Part shown: piece after piece, positions 21,874 through 31,229 of the stretch
Layout of the letters: each line of letters begins with the position of its first letter
Numbering within the stretch: position 1 is the first letter of the stretch
Assembly: GCA_014281115.1 (NCBI GenBank)
Contig: JACONQ010000017.1
Coordinates: forward strand, 186,001-250,000
Direction of reading: 5' to 3'
Source of the DNA: Laburnicola sp. R22_1
Taxonomy: Eukaryota; Ascomycota; Dothideomycetes; Pleosporales; Didymosphaeriaceae
Length of the DNA: 64,000 nucleotides
Position numbers and translations under genes: made by a program
Notes under the pieces: generated by a model
Told to the model about the DNA's origin: nothing
The model's input: only the letters and a program-made list of their open reading frames with translations
The model's database searches: none

Positions 21874-21924
21874 TGGTGTTGCGCGGGCATTACGCGAATC
21901 CGGGCATTACGCGCACGGACACGG
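21874..21924 (-). repeat. Terminal inverted repeat, element D (other end)
   Basis: Inverted copy of 19825-19875, adjoining TA at 21925-21926. Confidence 0.95.
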
Positions 21925-21948
21925 TAGTGAGTCCTGCGCCACAGGCTA

Positions 21949-24061
21949 CTGTGTCCGTGCACTCAACGCCCGGATTCAGTCAACGCCCCGCTGAACGCAA
22001 ACCACCCCAAATTTCAACACGCCATAACGCCACTAATATGAGCTCAATTAAGGCTGCAATTAAAGAAATAGAATCGCTAAGGTCAGAAGAATCTTTCTCT
22101 TATACTAAGATCGCTAGCAAGCATGGCGTTGATCGAAGTACGCTGTCGCGAAGGCACCAAGCGATTCAAACGACGCGTGCAACTGCGGGGTTTAACCGAC
22201 GGAAACTCAGTCCCTAATAAGAGTAGGAGCTTGTACAATACATTGAAGGGCTTACAGCGCGTCACTTGCCACCCACAAGAGAGATGATACGAAATTTCGC
22301 GTCAACAATAGCCAAGGAGCCAGTGAGCGAGAGCTGGGTTACTCGCTTCATTAACCGACACAACATCCATCTGATCTCTTAATAGGCAGCTGGTATGGAC
22401 AGCAATCGCCACCAAGCCGACTCAGGGGATAAATACAGCCTGTATTTTGATCTCCTAGGTGCCAAAATCAAGGAATATGACATCGAGCCTCGTCACACGT
22501 ATAATATGGATGAAAAAGGCTTCTTAATTGGTATTACTAGCCGATCAAAACGAGTGTTCAGCAGACGAATGTGGGAGAATAAGGAGGTTATAGCATCTCT
22601 CCAAGATGGCTTTTGTGAATAGATTACCCTCCTAGCGTGTGTTTGCGCTAATGGATCAGCCTTGCCGCCAAGCCTTATCTATTAGGCTACTAACAAGGCT
22701 ATACAATTAAGCTAGGTAGAGAATATTAAGGCAGGAGAGCACTTAGTACACATTTTCTCGTCGCCTTCAGGCTGGACAAACAACAATATTGGCCTTGCCT
22801 GGCTTAAACAGGTGTTTGATCGCTACACCAAGGCAAAAGCTTAACGGTCTTACTAGTTACTTATCCTTAATGGCTATGGATCTCACGTTACTATGGATTT
22901 TATCGACTATTGCGACCGTAATAGGATACTCCTAGCCATCTTCCCCCCTTATTCAACCCACACGCTTCAGCCACTTAATGTGGTTCTATTTAAGCCTCTA
23001 TCAACTGCGTACTCAAAGGAGCTATCAGATCACCTCCACCAGAGCCAGGGACTCCTCCCTATTAAGAAAGGGGACTTCTTCCCTCTATTCTGGGAGGCCT
23101 AGACAAGCTCTTTTAAGGAGGAGACGATACTTAAGTCTTTTGAAGCAACAGGCATATCACTATTCAACCCAGAGGTTATACTTAAAAGGTTCACCAACAC
23201 TACCTTAGATGAGCAGGAATCGCGAGAGAGCTCTACGTCAGTACTTAGCGGATCTAACTGGCGTAAACTAGACCGCCTTGTACGATCCGCAGTAGAAGAT
23301 CAGAGTAGTAAGGACGCGCAGAAGCTTAGCCGCTCACTCCACCACATCTTAGTTCAAAATAAGTTACTTCACCATAAGATTGCTGGGTTAAGAGAGGCTC
23401 TTACTACGAAAAAGAAGCACAAGAAGAAGGGAAAACCTCTAGATCTGCAACAACGTCAAGAGTACTATGGGGGGGCGGTTTTCTAGTCACCAAGGAAGGT
23501 TAGGGAGGCTCGCGTACGTCAGTCTATAAAGGAACAAGAGGAGAAGGAGCAGAAGCTTCAAAAAGCTGAGAAGGCTGAGTTAAAGAAGGCAGCTAAGCTA
23601 TACAAGGAGAAAATTGCAGAGGAGAAGCGTGTGGCGAGGGAGGCAGCTAAGGTAGCTAAGGAGAAGGAGAAGGCTAAGAAGGCAGTAGAGCGTGCTTGCT
23701 AGAGAGAAGCTTGCGACAATGCAAAAGCTCTATAATCTACCCAAAAGGGTAAGAGAAAGGCCTCGCAGCCATCTATACAGAGCAATAAGCGTTAGAAACG
23801 CGTAGTTAATACTATAACTACTTAGGAGGCTTCAGGTGCCGCATTAGCAGCTCCACCTAAGACCACGCAGCACGGCCGCAACATTAAGCTTCTAAGTAAA
23901 TATAAGTAGCACAGGTGAATCGCAAGCATCAAAATAGTACTCTACTACAAAATCTTGTAATAATAGCGATTTTGTGTGGCTCTGCAGCCTTATTTTAGTT
24001 AAGCTGCTATAGTGTTCAGCGGGGCGTTGACTGAATCCGGGCGTTGAGTGCACGGACACAG
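21949..24061 (+). mobile_element. Fot1/pogo-like DNA transposon, family B copy 2 (RIP-decayed)
   Basis: The same 48-bp termini as B1 lie at 21949-21996 and 24014-24061, with TA at 21947-21948 and 24062-24063. Length 2113 bp equals copy 1 and the offset to copy 1 is 20,076 bp at both ends. Differences checked by eye are all C/T or G/A, often at CpA or TpG sites. Confidence 0.94.
22038..23909 (+). pseudogene. Transposase pseudogene, family B copy 2
   Basis: Same frame and length as in B1. It retains longer open pieces (22395-22622; 22893-23102) than copy 1 in those places, while other codons are broken here and open in copy 1, so each copy was mutated independently. The third catalytic block reads LQPLNVVLFKPL (Asn for Asp), as in copy 1. 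Confidence 0.88.
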
Positions 24062-24063
24062 TA

Positions 24064-25299
24064 AAGCCACAAGATCGGCAGCGCGCGTGGCAAAATCCTC
24101 CACCATGACTTCGTACCTGGCCCTGATGAAGAACAACCAATGTGGAGTTCGAATCCCGCATACGATGCTTTGAGAGGAAGGCGATAGCGGGATGTTCCAA
24201 GGTTTGCGAAGCCATCTACGAAAGTACGTACCGCGGGAACGATGCACCGAGGAGATATCGTGACATAAGAGCTGGATTGGTGATTGCGTGTGAATGAAGT
24301 ATGCTTTTGCAGCCCACTACCGGTTACTGGACCGAGCGAACCACAGTTTAGGAAGGATGAGGGCATAGCCGAACACCTCTGCCTCTCTCCGCACTGCGCC
24401 ACGATATCATCGTGCTTTAAGAACACGGAAAAAGCAAACTGGTTTAGAAGAGGTTACCGACATCATAGTAAGCCTATCGCGGTCTTGTTGGTCGTGGACA
24501 GCCTACTATTGCCAAGTCATATCATATTTGAGGCCAGAATATCACGTGCCCTTTCAATTCACCACGCCTACGGCTATACTTACACCAACAGGTTTCTGGT
24601 AGTCGCGCGGATGTCAAATCTTAGACCGATTTCGCCGCCATAAGCGGAGGTCAGCCCCGATGGCCGGAGACCCGCCTCATCAAGTGGTTACATGACAGCA
24701 TGTATAGCCCAATGAGTACATGGTTGTGTGCTACTGCACCTTCGTCGGTGCTCAGGTAGCAGCCTCCAGATGGGGAGCTGGAATTGGGTAGCTTACTGTA
24801 CCCAATCACCCACTCGAAACAGGTACACCAATTGAGCATTTTTCTTGATTTATGCATGTTTGAATGGTCGCATACCCTAGCTGAGACACTCGATGTGCAG
24901 TGTGAAGGGAGCCAATTGGGGTACCTATCATACTGAGTGTGCAGATCTTATACCGCATCTGGTAGTCAGTTAGTATCATAGCTTCACCTCTCGGCAGGTC
25001 CTCACCACGATCGCAAATAACCAGTACCGACTTATCATGCGCAACCCAGAGACGTGGTAATGGCAGAACATTGCTCCCACTGATATAGATGGCCCGAGTT
25101 CGCCCGTGTCTCCCAAACCAGCAAACGGAGAAAGTTTAGAAAATTTCCATTGACAGTTTTCCAGGTTGTGAGTCCTTCACAGTAAAGTTGTCTCAATATA
25201 TCTCGCTCCCGGACGCTACAAACGAACTTTAATACCCACATCCCCACCTCCGCCTCCAGCACCACAACGAGAATCCTCACACGCCCCCCATCCCCACCC
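24064..25299. other. Intergenic, no gene supported
   Basis: Short frames on both strands lack domains. A box resembling GTTCGAATCC near 24150 recalls a tRNA B box, but no cloverleaf could be built around it. Confidence 0.45.
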
Positions 25300-25803
25300 C
25301 TACGCCAAAGAACCACACCAATAATCCGCCCTGCACTCTACCGTCACCCTCCACCACCCATCCTCCACCCTCGCTGTAAACCTCTCCACCCCATCCCTAA
25401 AACAAGCAAACTCCTCCTTCCCCATCTTCGCCTGTCCCGCTATCTCGCCTTTGGCCAACGCCTTCGCCCCAGCATCAATACCCGACGAGAAAGCCGCAGC
25501 GCGGAAGCGACCCTGCCGAGGCGTGCCTTCCCAGGGGGCAGCAGGGTTGGCGACGGTGGCGAGCTCGGTGGGCCGGTTTGCGTTTGTGACGCCGTTGGCG
25601 TAATCAGCTGCCGCGGTGAAGGGGGGAGGCGTCGGGTCGCAGGCGCCGAGGAGGCAGTCTGGGCGCCGTGTGCAGGTTGCGAGGTAGATGTTGTGTTTGG
25701 ATGCTAGGGGGGCGGCGGCTGTGAGGAGGGCGCTGCTGCAGAGGAGCAGGGTTGATGGGAAGCGATGGGCATTGCCTTTTTGGATGCAAGCAAGGCCATT
25801 CAC
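25300..25803 (-). CDS. Small secreted cysteine-containing protein
   Basis: A 167-aa single-exon frame. A basic start is followed by a hydrophobic core (STLLLCSSALLTAAAPLA) typical of a signal peptide. The mature part has six Cys: TCTRRPDC, GAC, FACF and ECRADYWC near the C-terminus, probably three disulfides. Other segments: ADYANGVTNANRP, KALAKGEIAGQAKMG and the Trp-rich end VEDGWWRVTVECRADYWC. It resembles a widespread family of fungal secreted proteins without known function; an effector or cell-wall role is only conjecture. A start at an internal Met is unlikely, since the first Met gives the best signal sequence. Confidence 0.72.
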   Translation of the reverse strand: MNGLACIQKGNAHRFPSTLLLCSSALLTAAAPLASKHNIYLATCTRRPDCLLGACDPTPPPFTAAADYANGVTNANRPTELATVANPAAPWEGTPRQGRFRAAAFSSGIDAGAKALAKGEIAGQAKMGKEEFACFRDGVERFTARVEDGWWRVTVECRADYWCGSLA

Positions 25804-26133
25804 GGCTGGTGTAATTCTATGAAAATTTCAGTTCTTCGGTCCTGTAGACGAGAAGACATCTCGATAGGAGAAAGGGACTGTCGCTTGGCTCTTGAAATAT
25901 CACGAAACCACACGAAAAAGAAGAAAGAAAATATCAGCGGCGGCGCATTGACGATCACATCCCAGCAACTTCATTTATAAATAGTTACACAATATATGCC
26001 AGCCTAAATTGAGTACAAGGATATCATCCACACACCCGACGCCCCTCCACCTGCTTCGCAACACCATCTACACCCACTCCCCTCTCAACACCAACAGGAA
26101 CCCTCTATACCAATACAAACCCAACCCATCCAT
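25804..26133. other. Intergenic, no gene seen
   Basis: Upstream region of the minus-strand secreted protein and 3' flank of the MFS gene. It contains an A-rich tract (about 25913-25935). Confidence 0.5.
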
Positions 26134-27915
26134 CTAATGCTTTCCGCCAACCTTCCCCGCCCCTCTAAAAAACACCAACACAACCCCCAAAGCCGCCAAC
26201 CCCATCCCAAAATCAAACCAAGCCGCACTCCTAAGCCCCAGTTTCAGCGCCGGATCCCACGGCTGCGACTCATGCTCTTCGAGCGCATCAACAGGGACGC
26301 CCTTTTCTCTCGCCATGACGGCCGTCTGCACCGCCGTCGCGATAGCTAGGCCCAATGCGCGCCCGAATTGGCCGACCATGTTGACGAGTGCGCCGCCCAG
26401 AGCTTGGTCCTCGGATGGTAGCGATTTCGCGACGAACAGGGTTAGGGTGGGGAAGAGGGTGTCGGCGCCAAAGACGGAGATGATCATGGCGGGGAAGCCG
26501 TAGGCCCAGTATGTGGTGTGGACGTCGATGGGGATAGCGAAGAGGAGAGAGGCGAGGGCGAGCGAGGTCGTGCCGAAGGCGAGGATGAAGTCGCCGCGGA
26601 CACGGGAGAGGAGTTGAGATGTTACGATTGCGACGAGGACTGTGCGCATATCAGGCATGCGCATTTTTGGAAGTGAGCAAGCACAAAGAGGGAGGGTTAC
26701 GTACCTCCCGTGACTCCAGTAGGGATGAAACGCAGCGTGGTCTGGATGATAGACAGGCCTTGGTAGTCCTGGAACCAGTAGGTGGCGTAGATGAGGAAAT
26801 TGTTGAACGAGGTGTAGAAGAGCAGCATGATGATGTTGGCGGCGGTGAAGTGTATGTTCTTGAATATGGAGACCTTCATTAACGGCCGGCGGTCACTCTT
26901 GGTTTCTAGGTAGTGCTGCCAAAAACCAAAAGCGAGGATGAGCAAGATGGACACTCCAATGAGCGTTCCTACCCATGGCGTGCTCCAGCCCACGACGTTA
27001 CCCTCCGACAGCGCGAACAGCAGGATGATAAGTCCTACAGTGACAATCGTGCCACCGATCCAGTCAACCGTTTTGCTCAGCTTGGGCTCGCGCTTCACAG
27101 GAGGAGGCGGAATAACGTAGATGGCAGCGACAGTTACCATAGCCGTTAGGATACCAAAGATCCAGAAGACCCATTTCCACTCCAGATACTGACCGAGTAC
27201 ACCGCCGAAGATGTTGCCGAAAACACCGCCTAGAGGCGCGCCGCCGCCGTAGCACGAGAAAGCATAGTTCTTTGCTTTGCCTGGAGGGAAAGTAGTGCCT
27301 AGGATCCCGATCGCAGTCGGTACCATGGCCGCAGCTCCTAGACCCTGCAGGCCACGGAAGATGTCGAACCCGATTTCATTGGGGATGAATGGAACGATGA
27401 TGGAAGTAACTGTGATCCATATAGAGCCCCAGACGAAGATAATCTTCTTGCCGTAGACGTCTGCGAGCCTTCCCCAGAGCAGCTATTCTCAATCAGAAAC
27501 CTCCTTCGTACGATTTGACTGGGGCCGTAATACCAGGAAACAACTGAAAGTGAGATTATACGCCGAAATAATCCACTGCTGTCGTGAACTAGGGATACTA
27601 AGAGCCTTTGCAATCGTCGGGAGAATGATAACCGAGCTTTGGACACCCAGAGTCTACCGAGGTCAGCATCCCATTCGCAAAACTTTTGATCATGGAACAC
27701 ACATTCAGGAACGAAGCAGCTGTGACAGTTATCACGAGCGCAATAGCTCTTGCCTTCGAAAACGGTAATCCTGAGTTCGCCTCCGCTTGTTGTGCGATGA
27801 CCCCTTCATCGTCTGCGCTCAGCGGCAGCTGCGCCTGCACAATTTCCGCCTCTTGCTCCAAAGCCGATAAACCTCTCTCGTGTGGGACATGGCCTTTCTC
27901 CGAGATTGATGCCAT
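26134..27915 (-). CDS. MFS transporter, DHA2-like (14-TM class)
   Basis: Four exons on the minus strand: 27915-27703, 27653-27534, 27482-26705 and 26639-26134 (introns 49, 51 and 65 bp), 538 aa in frame. The hydrophilic N-terminus is followed by membrane segments. Splicing recreates SSVIILPTIAKALSIPSSRQ, QWIISAYNLTFSCFL and LLWGRLADVYGKK, the G-R-L-A-D-x-x-G-K/R loop between TM2 and TM3 typical of MFS. Also seen: GLQGLGAAAMVPTAIGIL region, GGAPLGGVFGNIFGGVLGQY (TM5 drug/H+ antiporter motif) and several later helices. The size and pattern fit ATR1/aminotriazole-resistance-like or drug:H+ antiporters of the plasma membrane. The substrate cannot be read from sequence. No biosynthetic cluster surrounds it. 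Confidence 0.92.
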
Positions 27916-28598
27916 AACAGTCCCTCGTCCGCCAAATCCTAGCTAAGATCGTATATTGTTGAATACCCGGGTGGCGGTCAATTTAACCCAACACTTGTGA
28001 AGATGAACTAGGTAAGAATTCGAGTCTAGCTGCATCGGTGAAGTGCAGCGCATCGTGCATCCTACCTTAGTGGGGCTCCAATGCTAGATAGGGAAAAATA
28101 TACAGATGGCGGCTTGGTGTGGCGAATTTCTCGCGTTCGTCAGCATGCTCGGTTAATTTGCCGGCAGTGACAGATCTGCTGGTTTGCGTTTGGTGGTTTG
28201 ATTGCATCTGTTCGATGAGTCTATGAATAATGGGGCATATTCATGTTGCGGGGTGGTTAGTGGGGCATATTCATGTTGCGGGGAGGTTAGTGGGGCGATA
28301 AACAGTTTGGTAGGTGTAAGCGCTAGGAAAGTTTCTCTTGGAGTTACGATCGAGTAAAGCCTATAGAGTCGAGCGGATATGGCCTGTAGGTCGCATTAGT
28401 ATTAGAAAGATCGATGTAATCTTTTGCAGATGTTAAGGTGCTATCAGGGGTCACAGGACAGCTCAACCGGTGAACTCAATTTGCTGTTGTGAACCACATC
28501 CTTGATGATATTTCGGCGTAACGTGAGAACTGAAGCAAGGCTTCTGTGTGCTATTCTCACACTGCAATCCGTTATGAGCGCGTTGGACTAACCCATTT
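27916..28598. other. Intergenic with a 30-bp tandem repeat
   Basis: No gene. At 28231-28290 a 30-bp unit beginning TGGGGCATATTCATGTTGCG occurs twice with one mismatch and a third partial copy follows. Confidence 0.6.
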
Positions 28599-29570
28599 CT
28601 ATCGGCCATCTGCGCGCTTCCGAGTGTAATTGAAACAGTGCCTTAGTTTAAGTAAACCCAAGAAGGCGCAAACATTGCTCTGTAGCACAATGTCAGTTCC
28701 GGACCCACTGCAAACCATACTACCCTCCAACATACCAGCGCGTTTGTACTTGGGTGCTATAATCTGCAAGAACTCCACGAACAGCGACACATCAATTTTC
28801 GGCAGCGCACCTTCAACGTCCGCCTCTTCGACTAGCCTATACGCGCGCATTCCCATATAAGGTAACGTGCACCAAGTCGGCTGTATGCTCTCTAAAAAGT
28901 CTTTCCGAAAGCCATGAACGGCGCGGCACTGCCCGACGACGAGGCGTAGCTGGTCAATGTACGAATGCAGGGAGCGCATGGTTTGCGGGTCCATTGCTCC
29001 TTGTTTGGCAATAAAGAAGCACTGGATTTGGATTGCAGCGCTGCGATAGTTAGTTTTCCACACGCAAGGGGAGGGTGGGGGAAACCCTACCACGACGTGT
29101 ATACCAGCCCACGACGCATCGGTCTCCATTTGTGCCTTCCGAACATTCAAGTATTCGTCTAGGTCTCGTAACATCGTTTGTATCTTGTTGGATATTTGTG
29201 ACGTTGTGGCGTAACGGTTGTTGCGAATGAACTTTTGGATCCACATGAGCTTCGATCCTCTGTAGTCGCTGGAATACCTCTTCGAATCGAGTATCAGCGG
29301 CATCATTGCCAGTTTCATATCCGTTTGGTCTTTCGAAATCCAAGTATGAACACTCTATTGAAAGCCTATAGGTGTGTCGTCAACCAGATAGTAGTCCGAA
29401 GTAGCGGCGTCAATACCTTGGGCATCGACTGCACCTGGGCAGTATCTTGTCGCACTTCTTCTTGCTGGACTTGCACTGCCAAAGAATGAGAGGTGTGGAT
29501 GTTCATTCCAAGGTTGCAGGGAAAGGATGGGTTTTGGCGGCGGGTGGTCTCGGGAGTGATAGCGACTCAA
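28599..29570 (-). pseudogene. Hypothetical protein gene with one in-frame TAG
   Basis: Two open pieces on the minus strand, 29570-29358 and 29354-28599, lie in the same frame and are separated by a single TAG at 29355-29357. Around it the protein reads smoothly (DYYLVDDTPIGFQ, stop, SVHTWISKDQTDMKLAMMPL). A CAG-to-TAG change would explain it. The downstream piece could still be made from Met at 29318 (239 aa): LMWIQKFIRNNRY, ISNKIQTMLRDLDEYLNVRK, then VEFLQIIAPKYKRAGMLEG near the C-terminus. Mostly helical and polar, no signal peptide, no known domain recognised. Either a recent pseudogene or a shorter true gene starting at 29318. Confidence 0.5.
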
Positions 29571-29802
29571 GTGTTCCCAAACTAGGCTGTTCTAGGATTA
29601 AGTCAAGTCCACGCAGGGCAAGTACCCAAAGAAACTCCGCAACGCCGCAGATCAATCACTCTGGCATCTCCGACACGACGACGCTCGCTCTTCCCCAATC
29701 ACTAACTCTCAGCATACCACTCGACGCCAGGTCGCCGGCCGTACCGTCGTCTTTTACCACATCTTTCGGCGCAGTCCAGTGGAATACGCATTTCTATCCA
29801 AC

Positions 29803-30593
29803 ATGGCCGACGGATTCAACAGCGCCATGATCAACAGGTCGCTGCGGGCCATCAAGACGGTAAGCGACGGCCCAAAGAAAGAAACGGGCGCGTATACTGA
29901 GCCATGCAACAGGAGCTCGAGTTCCTCGTCGACTCCAATGTCATCACCCAGCAGCAGTACGACACCGTCTCCAGCCAGCTCCCCGCCAATGCCGCCTCGG
30001 CCGCTGCCGCGCGCGCCATGCCCGACGTCCCCGTCCAGCAAATGTCCAGCGTGAGCGTGAACACGCGGGCCACACACACCCCAGAGCCAGAGAAGAAAGC
30101 CGGCGCCGTGGGCTACTACGCCGACACCTCGGCCGCAAACCCGCCCCCACCCGCCTACCCTACGCCGCCCGCCGCACCCGTCGGCCCGCCTGTCCTCTGC
30201 CACGCAACCGCAATGTACCAGTACAATGCGCAAGACGCGGGCGACCTTGCGCTTATGCCCAACGACAGCATCGTCGTAAACGAGTACATGAACAACGAGT
30301 GGTGGAAGGGACGCAACGACCGCACGGGGCAGGAGGGCATCTTCCCGGCCAGTTACGTCCGCCGCGAGGAGAAGTCGGTGATGCCTGCCGATGTGCGTGC
30401 GCCGGCGCCCAGCAACTACGGGAACATGCCGTTGGATGTGGCAAACGGAGCTGTGGCCCCGCAGAACGGCGCGCCGCAAGAGCCGAACAAGATCGAGCAA
30501 GGCGGGAAGAAGTTCGGCAAGAAGCTCGGAAACGCTGCCATCTTTGGTGCTGGTGCGACTATGGGTAGCAAGATCGTGGACAGTATTTTCTAG
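29803..30593 (+). CDS. SH3-domain protein, Lsb1/Pin3 (Csh3)-like
   Basis: Two exons, 29803-29859 and 29913-30593 (53-bp intron, GTAAGC...CAACAG), 245 aa. The N-terminus (MADGFNSAMINRSLRAIKT, ELEFLVDSNVITQQQYD) is the conserved helical region of the yeast Lsb1/Pin3 and S. pombe Csh3 group. Then an Ala/Pro-rich linker (NPPPPAYPTPPAAP) and one SH3 domain (about residues 130-190) with ALYDY-like AMYQYNAQDAGDLAL, the Trp pair EWWKGR and the end IFPASYVRR. The C-terminus is GGKKFGKKLGNAAIFGAGA, a Gly/Lys-rich tail also seen in the family. Expected to bind Las17/WASP-type proline motifs at cortical actin patches and influence endocytosis. Confidence 0.93.
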
Positions 30594-31229
30594 CTTGGTG
30601 CGGCTTCTGTCGATATCTTGTCCATATTACTCCTCCTTTTACTACCCCTCGCGTATGCTGGCGTTCATGGAAGGTCAATCGCATCGGATGATGGCAAGGT
30701 TTATGGTAGGTTTGGAATCTATGAACCTGAGAATTTGGGTTCATTGAGACGGCATTTCGGTTTCATCTCTAGCATTGCAGTCAATCTCACGGTTCCTATT
30801 TCACTATATTTGTTAATCCTACTCGGTGAAGTTGCGTGCTCACAGGAATACCAGTCACTTTGGCCTCGATCGGAGTGTTCCTTAGCATCCTAGATTGTCG
30901 GAACTTGCGAGATGCATTCTCTTGGGTTGATCTCTGCGCCCACTTCTGCCCGCCACGATGTCTTGCATGACAGGATACGCAATGCGCACGCCGAGCGTCC
31001 GGAGCTAGCTCATGTTTTTTCGTTCGCACGGTAGCAAGCGCTTCGACATCAAAATGCGACTCTCTAGCTCGGGAAACCTTCACATTCAAAGGCAATGCCA
31101 ACACTTCCGTTTGCGCTCCAATGGATTCGACCCTGGCCCTACTAACACTGCCTTTCTCTCTTCTTCTCCCTCACTCGTTTTAGACCCTTAGCTCGGGTCT
31201 ACCGCACCTCGTCCCCAAAAGCATCAACA
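30594..31229. other. Intergenic, no gene seen
   Basis: 3' flank of the SH3 gene and promoter side of the next plus-strand gene. A CT-rich run (about 31140-31180) precedes the start at 31230. Confidence 0.5.

Larger units (their letters stand above)
19825..21924 (-). mobile_element. Decayed Fot1/pogo-like DNA transposon, family D
   Basis: Perfect 51-bp inverted repeats lie at 19825-19875 and 21874-21924, flanked by TA (19823-19824 and 21925-21926). Length is 2100 bp. The ends begin CCGTGTCCGTGCGCG as in family C, but the inner motif is GCGTAATGCCCG, present twice 17 bp apart. The minus-strand transposase has few stops, so it decayed later or less than family B. It lies only 24 bp from element B2. 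Confidence 0.95.

Noticed and set aside
24063..24200. Possible tRNA (GTTCGAATCC-like box near 24150)
   Set aside because: The T-arm pairs poorly and no acceptor stem, D arm or anticodon arm could be found at the right distances.
25300..30593. Biosynthetic gene cluster around the MFS transporter
   Set aside because: No PKS, NRPS, terpene synthase, P450 or cluster regulator is seen nearby; neighbours are unrelated.
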